DNA from: a virus
Virus record (IMG/VR): IMGVR_UViG_3300036983_000059
Location: 1-56,440 of that record
Strand: one strand, 5' to 3'
DNA length: 56,440 nucleotides
Part shown: positions 18,195 through 25,825 of the stretch, in pieces
Layout: each line of letters opens with the position of its first letter
Numbering within the stretch: the first letter of the stretch is position 1
Notes under the pieces: model-generated
Database searches by the model: none
Seen by the model: the letters and a program-made list of their open reading frames with translations, nothing else
What the model was told of the DNA's origin: nothing
Made by a program: the position numbers and the translations under genes

Positions 18195-18530
18195 ATGAAA
18201 AAACGAAATTCAAAATTTTATTTTAAAAATGAAAAAAAAGTAATGACTAAATTAGGCTTTACTCCAACAAAAGGATCAGGATCAAGATGGCTTGAAAAAG
18301 AAGATGGAGAAAGTGAATATTTTATTGCTCAGCTCAAAACCACAGAGCGTGAGTCAATAACAATTAAAAAAGATGATTTAAAGCAATTAATTTATCATGC
18401 TAATGTATCTCATAAGATTCCAGTTTTTGTATTAGAATTTTTAAAAGAGTATCAGTTATTATGCGTGCAAGTAGATGATATAGATGAGTTTTTAGAAAAA
18501 ATGAGCAAAAGCGAAGAGGAGGATATATAG
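18195..18530 (+). CDS. Small PD-(D/E)XK-like resolvase/endonuclease
   Basis: 111 residues. The sequence LGFTPTKGSGSRWLEKEDGE, then IAQLKTTERESITIKKDDL, follows the layout of archaeal-type Holliday-junction resolvases and related phage nucleases. The E-x-K is seen here as Gln-Leu-Lys. The missing acidic residue may alter activity or be offset by a nearby Glu. It lies directly after the RuvC-like gene, giving two candidate resolvases side by side. Confidence 0.6.
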   Translation: MKKRNSKFYFKNEKKVMTKLGFTPTKGSGSRWLEKEDGESEYFIAQLKTTERESITIKKDDLKQLIYHANVSHKIPVFVLEFLKEYQLLCVQVDDIDEFLEKMSKSEEEDI

Positions 18531-18531
18531 C

Positions 18532-18834
18532 ATGGGGCTAGTTAAAATTAATAAAAGCTTTTATGTTGATCTAGATAAGCATAATAAAACGTTACATGAG
18601 GTGAGATTTAGCAAGAAAAGACAAAAAGAAATTGATAGTATAAGAGGGCATTTTAAAAACTGGACTGGAGTTATGAATGCAATCCTTGAAATAACCATAA
18701 ATAGAAAAGTAGAGTTAAAAGAAGAAGTAACTTTAAAAGAGTTAATACAAATAACAGAAGAATCAACCAATAAAATAAATAACTTCTGTAAAGAAAATTT
18801 AGATAAAAAGGTAAAAATAGCAAATGAGAAATGA
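18532..18834 (+). CDS. Hypothetical small protein
   Basis: 100 residues, GGAGG just before the ATG. It is mostly charged helix. The N-terminal half (residues about 20-60) contains RFSKKRQKEIDSIRGHF and WTGVMNAILEI. No family is recognised. The operon position after the resolvases suggests an accessory recombination role, but this is unproven. Confidence 0.5.
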   Translation: MGLVKINKSFYVDLDKHNKTLHEVRFSKKRQKEIDSIRGHFKNWTGVMNAILEITINRKVELKEEVTLKELIQITEESTNKINNFCKENLDKKVKIANEK

Positions 18835-18969
18835 AACTGAGATAAAAGCAAAAATAGAAGAGCTTTTTAAGAAATTAAAGAAGAAATCGTAAAAACAAAT
18901 AAAATAACTTGTGTATCAACATCAAGCAAAATTAGAATTTTAAATTGGGTTTTGGGCGATGAAGAATAG
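18824..18969 (+). pseudogene. Small ORF with a frame break (about 49 residues if rejoined)
   Basis: From ATG 18824 (overlapping the previous gene) the frame reads MRNETEIKAKIEELFKKL and hits a stop at 18890-18892. The -1 frame then continues EEIVKTNKITCVSTSSKIRI and LNWVLGDEE to a TAG at 18967-18969. The two halves together resemble a common small phage protein (helix ending in WVLG). The break lies in the A-rich run around 18870-18880, where one lost base would explain it. It may be decay, programmed frameshifting or a sequencing error. Confidence 0.4.
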
Positions 18970-18994
18970 CATAAAATTTAAAGGAGAAATATTT

Positions 18995-19354
18995 ATGAAA
19001 TTAAAGATTGTAGGAACATGTGAAGGAGTAGCAATAAAAAAGAATGGGCTTTCAACTATTAAGTTTAAAAGCTCAATTTTAGAATTAGCAGACTGCATAA
19101 AAACTTTACAAACAATTCAGCACGAAGTAGTAATTGGAGTTAAGTATAAAGATGAAGATGATAAAGAAATATCAATTAAGATTGGCAAAATGATGTTTGA
19201 TAATTTAGCTATAGACAAGCACGGGGAATGTGTATTAAGATTTTTGTCAGATGAGAATTCGCATGATTTTTCTAGAATAAATGAAATTTGCGAAAAAGAA
19301 ATTGATATTTATATAATTGATAAACTAATAAAAGAAGAAGGCCAAAGCGATTAA
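18995..19354 (+). CDS. Hypothetical protein
   Basis: 119 residues. The ATG at 18995 follows AAAGGAGAAATATTT; the in-frame ATG at 18959 lacks a site and overlaps the broken small ORF. The N-terminal half alternates beta-strand patterns (KLKIVGTCEGVAIKK, HEVVIGVKYKDEDD). No family is recognised. Confidence 0.6.
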   Translation: MKLKIVGTCEGVAIKKNGLSTIKFKSSILELADCIKTLQTIQHEVVIGVKYKDEDDKEISIKIGKMMFDNLAIDKHGECVLRFLSDENSHDFSRINEICEKEIDIYIIDKLIKEEGQSD

Positions 19355-19363
19355 GGAGAAATT

Positions 19364-19636
19364 ATGGGTAAATTTTTAGAGTTAGAAAAAGTAAAAATAG
19401 AAGATAACAAGAATTTAGTTTTCAGTGTAACAGATGAAGGAAAAATTTCGATAGCCCAACAATTGGTAGTAAAAGATGGAAATAGAGAAATGAATTTGTT
19501 TTTAAAAAATTCAGTAGTTGTTGACATTAATAGGCTTAGCGATATTTATAAAGCAATTGAAAATGTTATAAATAAACTTAGCGACAATAACAATGTTATG
19601 CGAGAGGCTCCAGGTGAATCTAGATTTAAAAAATAA
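19364..19636 (+). CDS. Hypothetical protein
   Basis: 90 residues, with AAGGAG upstream. The product appears to be a small beta-rich domain with a helix (RLSDIYKAIENVINKL) and a basic tail. It is the last gene of the recombination transcript before a hairpin and a new promoter. No function can be assigned. Confidence 0.55.
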   Translation: MGKFLELEKVKIEDNKNLVFSVTDEGKISIAQQLVVKDGNREMNLFLKNSVVVDINRLSDIYKAIENVINKLSDNNNVMREAPGESRFKK

Positions 19637-19655
19637 ACAAAAACAATATAATGAT

Positions 19656-19696
19656 AAGGCTTTTAACTAAATGTAAGATATAAGCCTTTTAAAGGC
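19656..19696 (+). terminator. Weak terminator-like hairpin and overlapping palindrome
   Basis: AAGGCTT (19656-19662) pairs with AAGCCTT (19682-19688) over a long loop. GCCTTTTAAAGGC (19684-19696) is itself a palindrome. There is no long T tract, so termination would be weak. An operator role for the palindrome ahead of the 19742 promoter is an alternative. Confidence 0.35.
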
Positions 19697-19741
19697 AAAG
19701 TAGGCAGCTAAAAAATATTTTAATTATTTTATAAAAAGTTG

Positions 19742-19769
19742 TTTACTTTTCCTGCATTTAGGATATAAT
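19742..19769 (+). promoter_or_regulatory. Early promoter
   Basis: TTTACT (19742-19747), 16-base spacer, TATAAT (19764-19769), preceded by an AT-rich A-tract region. It should drive the genes at 19821 and 20253 and the tRNA-like element. Confidence 0.8.
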
Positions 19770-19820
19770 AGGATTATAGAAAAAAACAACTCGAAAACAA
19801 TAAGTTAAGGAGAAAACAAA

Positions 19821-20006
19821 ATGAAAAAATTATTTAAAGTAGAATTGGGCATGTGGGTAGAAATTAAATTAGATTTTAATTGGATTTTAGGAAATATAGT
19901 TGATATTTCAAAAGACGGAAAAACATTGCATATTGAAACGCATGAAGATACTTACAAAATAAACAGACTTACAGAAGCAGAAATAATAAGAAAAGTAGAA
20001 ATGTAA
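19821..20006 (+). CDS. Small hypothetical protein, SH3-like pattern
   Basis: 61 residues with GGAG upstream. The sequence alternates short beta strands (MWVEIKLDFN, LGNIVDISKDGKTLHI), which could form a small SH3-like barrel. No known family is recognised. It lies alone between a promoter and the tRNA-like element. Confidence 0.5.
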   Translation: MKKLFKVELGMWVEIKLDFNWILGNIVDISKDGKTLHIETHEDTYKINRLTEAEIIRKVEM

Positions 20007-20102
20007 TTGCTTAAAATTTAGGGTTGTGAAATTGAATCACATTAAATTGAATTGAAAGGACTCATTCAAGCCTTAACTATAATGTAAAATAATCAATTTT
20101 TT

Positions 20103-20216
20103 CTGAATTTATCTTAATGGTTAGATGCCTTGTATGCATTGAGTTTTTAAATTTAACCTAATTACGTTAAATGTAATGTATGCATGGCCGTATAGGTTCG
20201 AATCCTATAATTCAGA
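20103..20216 (+). tRNA. tRNA-like element, possible tRNA-Thr(UGU), with about 45 extra nt
   Basis: CTGAATT (20103-20109) pairs perfectly with AATTCAG (20209-20215). The T arm is ATAGG-TTCGAAT-CCTAT (20192-20208). A D-loop-like AATGGTT is present. GATGC-CTTGTAT-GCATT (20124-20140) forms an anticodon-type arm with loop CUUGUAU, i.e. anticodon UGU. About 50 nt then separate this arm from the T arm, with a 7-bp hairpin (ATTTAAC/GTTAAAT). TGTATGCAT occurs at both 20131-20139 and 20177-20185; deleting one repeat and the spacer leaves 68 nt. No CCA is encoded. It may be interrupted, degenerate or a tRNA mimic. Confidence 0.45.
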
Positions 20217-20252
20217 AATAAAATATATTAAAAATAAAAAGGAGAAAATTAA

Positions 20253-20747
20253 ATGGCGAAAAATTGGTTACCAAAAGAAGCTTTTAAAGCGATCAAAGAA
20301 AACGACAAAGAAGGAATTAATGATTTTGCAAGAAGATTTCCAAATGCAGCAATTGCAATAGCAACACAAAATATTGAAGCAGTTTTAAATGCTCTTCCTG
20401 ATTACATGACATTGAGGAAGCTAGAATCAACTTTAAAAGGTGATATTGAAAATGTTGAAGAAGATTCAGAAGAAGAAGTTGCAGAAGAAAAGCCTGCTAA
20501 AAAAGAAGTAAAAAAGGAAGAGCCAAAGAAGGCTGTTAAAAAAGAAGAAATTAAACCATCAAAGAAAAAAGTAGTAGTTGAAGAAGAAGACGAAGATGAG
20601 GACGAGGACGAAGATTTTGATGATGAAGATGAGGACAAAGAAGAGGAAGAAGTAAAGCCTGCTAAGAAAAAAGTTAAAAAAGAAGAGCCAAAAAAACCAC
20701 TAAAGAAAGCAAAAAAAGTTGAAGATGATGATTTAGATGATTTTTAA
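20253..20747 (+). CDS. Small protein with long acidic/Lys-Pro repeat tail
   Basis: 164 residues. A short globular N-terminus (1-70, NWLPKEAFKAIKENDKEGIN, ANIEAVL-type helices) is followed by a low-complexity tail. Glu/Asp blocks alternate with KPAKKEVKKEEPKK-type blocks. The tail is very like that of the SSB-like protein at 9358, although the N-terminal domains differ. Such tails may mediate protein-protein or DNA-mimic contacts. Function is otherwise unknown. A strong terminator follows. Confidence 0.6.
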   Translation: MAKNWLPKEAFKAIKENDKEGINDFARRFPNAAIAIATQNIEAVLNALPDYMTLRKLESTLKGDIENVEEDSEEEVAEEKPAKKEVKKEEPKKAVKKEEIKPSKKKVVVEEEDEDEDEDEDFDDEDEDKEEEEVKPAKKKVKKEEPKKPLKKAKKVEDDDLDDF

Positions 20748-20790
20748 TCTCTGAAAATAAAAGAGATTACAACATAAGATGATAAAAAAA

Positions 20791-20819
20791 AGCGCAGATA
20801 AAATTTCTGTGCTTTTTTT
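20791..20819 (+). terminator. Rho-independent terminator
   Basis: AGCGCAGA (20791-20798) pairs with TCTGTGCT (20806-20813), including one G-U, followed by seven T (20813-20819). Confidence 0.9.
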
Positions 20820-20856
20820 ATTTATAAAAATATTTAAAAAAGTTTTCAAAAACATG

Positions 20857-20884
20857 TTTACTTTTGCTCAAGAAAGTGTATAAT
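20857..20884 (+). promoter_or_regulatory. Early promoter, copy 2 of the repeat
   Basis: TTTACT (20857-20862), 16-base spacer identical to copy 1, TATAAT (20879-20884). The upstream element matches copies at 6556 and 26826; the leader after the -10 differs. Confidence 0.85.
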
Positions 20885-20924
20885 AATATTAGGAAGTAAA
20901 AAAAAACGTTGGAGGAAATAAAAA

Positions 20925-21161
20925 ATGAGCATTAAAATAAACAACATGATAATTAATTCGTCATCATCAAAGCATATTACGTTTACTTATCCAGGATTTG
21001 AAAACATGATTGATTATAACAGCAAAATGGTAACACCTGATTTAAACATGGCTATATACAGAGATTTGGAGCAATTTGGAATACACAGCAACAACGTAAA
21101 AGAAATAAGCTTCAATAATCATTATAAATATATGATTGCAATACTGGAGGGGGAGCAATGA
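20925..21161 (+). CDS. Hypothetical small protein
   Basis: 78 residues with a strong GGAGG site 7-8 bases before the ATG and its own promoter. No membrane segment or known motif is visible. The last four bases overlap the next ATG, suggesting coupled translation with the secreted protein. Confidence 0.55.
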   Translation: MSIKINNMIINSSSSKHITFTYPGFENMIDYNSKMVTPDLNMAIYRDLEQFGIHSNNVKEISFNNHYKYMIAILEGEQ

Positions 21162-21736
21162 AAAAAATATTTTTATTTATTGCATTAATTATATTTTTTT
21201 ATATTCCAAAAGTAGTTATAGCGGAAGAATTAATTAATTCTATTCAGAACGAAGTATATAAAGAACAAAATTTTAAAAAGTTTTTATTGCCAGCAAAAGA
21301 AATAGAATCGGATAATGAAGAAATAATAAAAATAAGTAAGTTTATAACAGAAGGATTAAAAACAGATAAAGAAAAATTTAAAGCAATTTATATTTGGGTG
21401 ATAAGCAATATATCTTATGATTTCGATAAATATAAAAATATTATTAATAAAAATTACTCAGATGAGTATGGAGCTTTAGTTACATTAAAATCAAAGAAAG
21501 GCGTTTGTTATGATTTTTCTGCCTTAATAGCAGCGTTGTCTAGAGCAGAAAATATACCAGCAAAATTATCAATGGGTTATAGTGAAAATGTATTTGGTTA
21601 CCATGCTTGGGTTGAATTTTATGATATAAATAAAAAAGAATGGAAAGTTTACGACCCAGCAAATGATTCATTTAAAAGTAATAAAAAAGCAAAAGCAAGA
21701 AATAAAAACGAATATAGAGAAACATCAAATTTATAA
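21158..21736 (+). CDS. Secreted transglutaminase-like cysteine protease-fold protein
   Basis: 192 residues. Residues 1-22 form a signal peptide (KK, hydrophobic core, then VVIAEE). A transglutaminase-core domain follows with the triad Cys117 (KKGVCYDFS), His149 (GYHAWVEF) and Asp166 (VYDPAND). Members hydrolyse or form amide bonds in proteins or peptidoglycan peptides. Export implies action on the cell envelope or outside the host. It lies in an early-type operon, not with lysis genes, so a role such as envelope modification or superinfection exclusion is possible. Substrate is unknown. Confidence 0.8.
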   Translation: MKKIFLFIALIIFFYIPKVVIAEELINSIQNEVYKEQNFKKFLLPAKEIESDNEEIIKISKFITEGLKTDKEKFKAIYIWVISNISYDFDKYKNIINKNYSDEYGALVTLKSKKGVCYDFSALIAALSRAENIPAKLSMGYSENVFGYHAWVEFYDINKKEWKVYDPANDSFKSNKKAKARNKNEYRETSNL

Positions 21737-21747
21737 GGAGGCAAGAT

Positions 21748-22197
21748 ATGGGTGTGCTGCTTGATTTTAACAAATGGAATATTTATTTAGATAGCCATCA
21801 AAATTTTGTAACAGCTACAGTGTTAACAATAGGGCTTATAATATTTCTAATTACGTTTATAAGCTTGGAAACAGATAATTCTGCTGATGATATGAATTTT
21901 TTTATTAAGTGCGGAATATCAATATTTATTTCTATGGTGTTAACTGCTGTTATGATGGTATTATTAGTATTTATGCCTGTTTTTATAATATTATTATTCT
22001 TATTAATATCTGCATTTATAATATCTATTATAATTAAGCATGTTGGTGATAGAAAAGCTAAAACAAGAGATTCGCAGATAGAGGCAGATATAGATTATAT
22101 AACTAATAAAGTTTATGCAGAGTTGTCAAAACGTTCACCGCAATTAGATGTGAATGTAATAAGAGCTCAAGTATCAAAAACGCTTAAGAAAAATTAA
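21748..22197 (+). CDS. Membrane protein, unknown function
   Basis: 149 residues with hydrophobic segments at about 22-40, 53-73 and 75-95, then a charged cytoplasmic tail (about 98-149). GGAGG precedes the ATG. It sits between the secreted transglutaminase-like protein and the AAA+/VWA pair, suggesting an envelope-linked operon. No family is recognised. Confidence 0.6.
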   Translation: MGVLLDFNKWNIYLDSHQNFVTATVLTIGLIIFLITFISLETDNSADDMNFFIKCGISIFISMVLTAVMMVLLVFMPVFIILLFLLISAFIISIIIKHVGDRKAKTRDSQIEADIDYITNKVYAELSKRSPQLDVNVIRAQVSKTLKKN

Positions 22198-22214
22198 TTG
22201 TAAGGAGAAAAAAT

Positions 22215-23216
22215 ATGAATGCAAAATTAGATTTGAACAATATACCAAAATTAGTTGGTGAGAAGCCAAAAGAGAAATTAGAGGAATGCTTCAAGTTGAT
22301 TGACAATACAAGGTATCCGCTTTACTTCGTAGGACCTTCGGGATCTGGCAAATCAATAATGGCTATGAATTTAGCAAAGAAATACTCAGAAGAAAAAAGC
22401 GTGCCAGCATATTATGTTCAATTAAGCCCTGAGCAAACTAAAACAAGTTTAATTTTAGGGTTAAGATTAATAGATGGAAGTTTGAAAGCTCATAAAGGTG
22501 TTGTAGCTGAGTGTATGGAGAATGGTGGAATAATAGTAATAGACGAAGCAACGCATACAACACAAGAAATGCTATTGATGTTTAATTCAATTTTAGACAG
22601 AACTTCAATAACATCCATCGGCGATGAAATAGTTTATGCAAAAGAAAGCTTTAGGATTATTTTTTGTAGCAATGATAGTTCATATGCCGGAAATATTAGG
22701 TTGCCACAATCGTTTGCACAACGATTAGTTACATTTTATTTTGATTATCCAACTTTTGAGGATGAATGTAAAATAGTTAACAGAATTGCTAAAGATGAGT
22801 GTAATATAGATTTTAAGATGAGTGCAAACATAATAAAATATGTTACTAGTTTGCTAAGAGATTTAAGAACGAAAGATTTTCCATTATCAGCAAGAAACGG
22901 CTCTATAGCTACAATAAGATTAGCTTTAGCAACTAAAAAGGAAGTTAATAAACCCGATCCTTACTTTACAGTGAATAGCAACGTTGAATCAATAAGAAAA
23001 AAGATAGCAATTAGAATCTTTAATAATGTTGATAATATTGGAATTGCTCAAATAGCCTCAAAAGAAGTTAATGCATTTATAGATTATATTTCTTCGGTTG
23101 GCATTCAAGAGTTCAAAGATATAATATTTAGTTCGTTCATGTATTTTTTAGACGTGGATGGAAGTGAATTAATGAATGATAAAATAAAAAATAACATACA
23201 AAGTTCTATAATTTAA
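22215..23216 (+). CDS. MoxR/CobS-like AAA+ ATPase
   Basis: 333 residues with Walker A GPSGSGKS (40-47), Walker B IIVIDEAT (Asp110-Glu111), sensor IIFCSND and an Arg-rich segment LPQSFAQRL. The architecture is that of MoxR/CbbQ/CobS ATPases, which remodel partner proteins. Partners are usually encoded next door and carry VWA domains, exactly as here. It probably works as a chaperone or activator with the product of 23241. The phage client is unknown. Confidence 0.85.
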   Translation: MNAKLDLNNIPKLVGEKPKEKLEECFKLIDNTRYPLYFVGPSGSGKSIMAMNLAKKYSEEKSVPAYYVQLSPEQTKTSLILGLRLIDGSLKAHKGVVAECMENGGIIVIDEATHTTQEMLLMFNSILDRTSITSIGDEIVYAKESFRIIFCSNDSSYAGNIRLPQSFAQRLVTFYFDYPTFEDECKIVNRIAKDECNIDFKMSANIIKYVTSLLRDLRTKDFPLSARNGSIATIRLALATKKEVNKPDPYFTVNSNVESIRKKIAIRIFNNVDNIGIAQIASKEVNAFIDYISSVGIQEFKDIIFSSFMYFLDVDGSELMNDKIKNNIQSSII

Positions 23217-23240
23217 AAATAAAGAAATGTAGGTGAATAA

Positions 23241-24707
23241 ATGAGGGAGCAAATAAGACCAATTTTATTAGTAAGTGATAAAAGTGTAAAGATAGTAGAA
23301 AATTCATATGTTAATTTAGCGTCAGTAGAAATTACAAAAAACGATTCATATGTAATTGTGCTAAATAACGATAATATAAAAAAGTTACATGAAGAGAGTT
23401 GGGTAAATAAATATATATCTTTGGAGGAAATGACAATTGGATTTTTATTCCATGAAGTTGCGCATATAAAATATGATAGTTTTTTAGTGAAAACGCCAAA
23501 TTTAAGTATAGCGAAATATATAACTAATTTACTTGAAGATGTAAGGGTGGAATATAAATTAGCAGTTGATTATCCGGCTTGCTCAATATACTTAAAATGG
23601 ATTATATTTGCTATCAAAAAGAAAATAATTAGAACGTTTGGCTCATTTAACGGAAAGCAATTAAGCAAAGCTGATAAAATGTTAGATGATTTATTTAAAT
23701 TTGTAAGATTTGATGTAATAGATGGAGTTGATGAAGAATTTTTAAATTTTATTTTTCCGCTAGTAATGTCTGCAAAAAGAGGGGATGAAAACAATTGTGC
23801 ACAGATCGCTAGTATGATATGCTATTTTATAATAGAAAAAAGTGGCATTGATGATAGTGATAAGAAAAATAGTTTCGAAGAAAAAGAAGTTAGCACAAAA
23901 GAGCAAGAATTTTCAGATGCAGGAAAAGAAATATTAAAAGAATTAAAAGAGTTAAAAGAAAAAACTACAGAAATGAAAAGCAAATCTAACTATGATCTAG
24001 TTATAAAAGAAGAAGAAAATGATTTATATAGGTTAACAGTTTCTAAGCATAGCGAAACTATAAACAAAATTAGAAGTGTGTTTAAAAAACTATTCGAATC
24101 TACAAGAAAAATAAGAGCATATGATGGCGACCTAAATTTAATGAAACAACAAGAAGCGTATTTAGGATCAAAAATAAATGAAGATACACTGAGTTATTTG
24201 CAAACTAAATTAGTTGATCCAAGTTTAGATTTTATTTTAATACGGGATGTGAGTGGTTCAACAAGTGCAATGAGCATGCCGTATGTCGAAGCAACAATTT
24301 GCTTTTTAGCAGCAGTCGAAAGAATAAAAGGAATACGCACAATGCAAATAGATTTTAGCGATAAACATATAGTTAATAAAACATTCGATGAAGACCTAAG
24401 GACCTCAAGGATAAACGAAAATGCCAATGGGGGTACACAATTATTCTCGGCAATAAATAAAGTAAATTCGTTATCTTTTAAAGGATATTCAAAGTTGTGT
24501 ATAGTAGTAACAGATGGAGAAATTGAGGATATTGCAGAATGTAAAAGTATAATCAAAGAGTTGGAAAAAAAAGGGGTTGTTGTTGCTTTTATAAGTGTAG
24601 AAGATCAAGTAAAAAGGCAAACTTCTGTGAATGTCAAAAGTTGCAAGATTGAAGAATTAAATGTTGTTTTATGTGAAGTATTAATAAATAATTTAAGAAG
24701 GAGGTAA
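23241..24707 (+). CDS. VWA-domain protein with HExxH metallopeptidase-like N-terminus
   Basis: 488 residues. The N-terminal part has HEVAH (His71, Glu72, His75), a zinc-peptidase motif. A charged linker region spans about 215-270. The C-terminal VWA domain has a MIDAS: DVSGST (Asp336, Ser338, Ser340), Thr399 in GGTQL and Asp425 in VTDGE. This layout is found in VWA-containing partners of MoxR-type ATPases. It follows the AAA+ gene by 24 bases. It may bind or process a host or phage protein in an ATP-dependent complex. Confidence 0.8.
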   Translation: MREQIRPILLVSDKSVKIVENSYVNLASVEITKNDSYVIVLNNDNIKKLHEESWVNKYISLEEMTIGFLFHEVAHIKYDSFLVKTPNLSIAKYITNLLEDVRVEYKLAVDYPACSIYLKWIIFAIKKKIIRTFGSFNGKQLSKADKMLDDLFKFVRFDVIDGVDEEFLNFIFPLVMSAKRGDENNCAQIASMICYFIIEKSGIDDSDKKNSFEEKEVSTKEQEFSDAGKEILKELKELKEKTTEMKSKSNYDLVIKEEENDLYRLTVSKHSETINKIRSVFKKLFESTRKIRAYDGDLNLMKQQEAYLGSKINEDTLSYLQTKLVDPSLDFILIRDVSGSTSAMSMPYVEATICFLAAVERIKGIRTMQIDFSDKHIVNKTFDEDLRTSRINENANGGTQLFSAINKVNSLSFKGYSKLCIVVTDGEIEDIAECKSIIKELEKKGVVVAFISVEDQVKRQTSVNVKSCKIEELNVVLCEVLINNLRRR

Positions 24708-24712
24708 GTAAA

Positions 24713-25237
24713 ATGGATTGCCCGCATTGCAAGAAAATAAAAATAAAAGTTAACTATGGTCTTAAATTATATTATCATGAAGAAGGAGGGTTGTGCAATA
24801 TATTAAATTCTATGGAAACTGCAGGTGGAGAAATATTAAGCAAGATGTATGGGGTAAGCGACGTTATTAATGAAATGTCATATTTGTTTGTAGATTCGAT
24901 AAGGAAAGATGTTCATCTATTTTTATCGAAAATAAATGATAAAAGCGAACTTGCAGAAGAGGTAAAGAAAATAGTTAAAATATTTACAAAGTCTGATGGG
25001 TTGATTGAGTGTAACATGGCTTTTAAAGACTTTATTGATGATTTTGGGCAAACTGGAATGAATAATCTTGCATATTTTAATTATAGAAATTTGCCTACAG
25101 CTTATAGAAATATGCGTGCAAGATTAAGTATGCTAGAGATTAAAGAATTATATAAACAAAATTTTCATAAAAATAGCTTTTATGAGCAGAATAAAGGTTT
25201 AAAGGAAATGTTAAGCAAATTAGGTAAAAATAGTTAG
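24713..25237 (+). CDS. Hypothetical protein with N-terminal Cys motif
   Basis: 174 residues starting six bases after the VWA gene. The first residues are MDCPHCKKIKIK, with another Cys at about residue 28 (GGLCNIL), so a small zinc site is possible. The rest is predicted helical. Tight coupling suggests it belongs to the AAA+/VWA system. No family is recognised. Confidence 0.55.
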   Translation: MDCPHCKKIKIKVNYGLKLYYHEEGGLCNILNSMETAGGEILSKMYGVSDVINEMSYLFVDSIRKDVHLFLSKINDKSELAEEVKKIVKIFTKSDGLIECNMAFKDFIDDFGQTGMNNLAYFNYRNLPTAYRNMRARLSMLEIKELYKQNFHKNSFYEQNKGLKEMLSKLGKNS

Positions 25238-25245
25238 GAGGATTT

Positions 25246-25488
25246 ATGGATGATTTCAGTGAAGCAATATTTTTGCAAATAATTCAGAAGTTTTCATATA
25301 AAGATGAAGATGCTAAAATGAAAGAATATTTAAGGATGCTATTGAAATGTGGTATAATCACAGAAAAAGAAAAGAAAGAGCTTGAAAAAGAATGGTTGGA
25401 TAAAATTTATTATAATAAGAAAAAATATTATAATAAAGGGTATTTTAATAGAAAGAAAGTAGGGTTATTCGATGTAGTTGGTAAATAA
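25246..25488 (+). CDS. Hypothetical small protein
   Basis: 80 residues, GGAGG upstream, helical N-terminus and a Tyr/Lys-rich C-terminus (IYYNKKKYYNKGYFNRKKV). The C-terminus is basic and low in complexity. No function assigned. Confidence 0.5.
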   Translation: MDDFSEAIFLQIIQKFSYKDEDAKMKEYLRMLLKCGIITEKEKKELEKEWLDKIYYNKKKYYNKGYFNRKKVGLFDVVGK

Positions 25489-25512
25489 AAAAAAAGGGAT
25501 GAGGAAAATTTA

Positions 25513-25647
25513 ATGAAACTTGTAGGATTTGTTTTTATATTAATTGCTTGCTATATTCTTGATTTTAAAGAAAATTTTGCAGTATGGTTAATAGTTTTAG
25601 GGTTTAATTTAATTTTATATACAAAAGGGGGAAAAGCTGATGAATGA
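25513..25647 (+). CDS. Very small membrane protein
   Basis: 44 residues from ATG 25513, preceded by GAGGAAAA. Two hydrophobic stretches are seen (LVGFVFILIACYIL and FAVWLIVLGFNLIL). It overlaps the next gene by 8 bases. The strong site and clean overlap support it as a real gene. Confidence 0.5.
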   Translation: MKLVGFVFILIACYILDFKENFAVWLIVLGFNLILYTKGGKADE

Positions 25648-25825
25648 TTTGATTGCAATAATAAACGAAGCAATAAATAAAAACAATATATATGAAGGAA
25701 AATGGATTAATTTAATAGATACGCATCATAATAGAACGATAGTAAAAGTTGAAGAAACTGCATATGATGAGTATCGCAGTGTTAGAAAAAGTAAAATGTT
25801 TAAAGTAACAGTGGAGGAAATATGA
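25640..25825 (+). CDS. Hypothetical small protein
   Basis: 61 residues, with AGGGGGAAAA upstream. It contains a helix then a beta-like stretch (WINLIDTHHNRTIVKVEE). Its stop overlaps the start of the dCMP deaminase fusion gene, so translation is probably coupled. No family is recognised. Confidence 0.5.
   Translation: MNDLIAIINEAINKNNIYEGKWINLIDTHHNRTIVKVEETAYDEYRSVRKSKMFKVTVEEI

Noticed and set aside
20176-20361. 61-codon open frame overlapping the tRNA-like element
   Set aside because: It covers the T arm and runs out of frame into the gene at 20253; no ribosome site.
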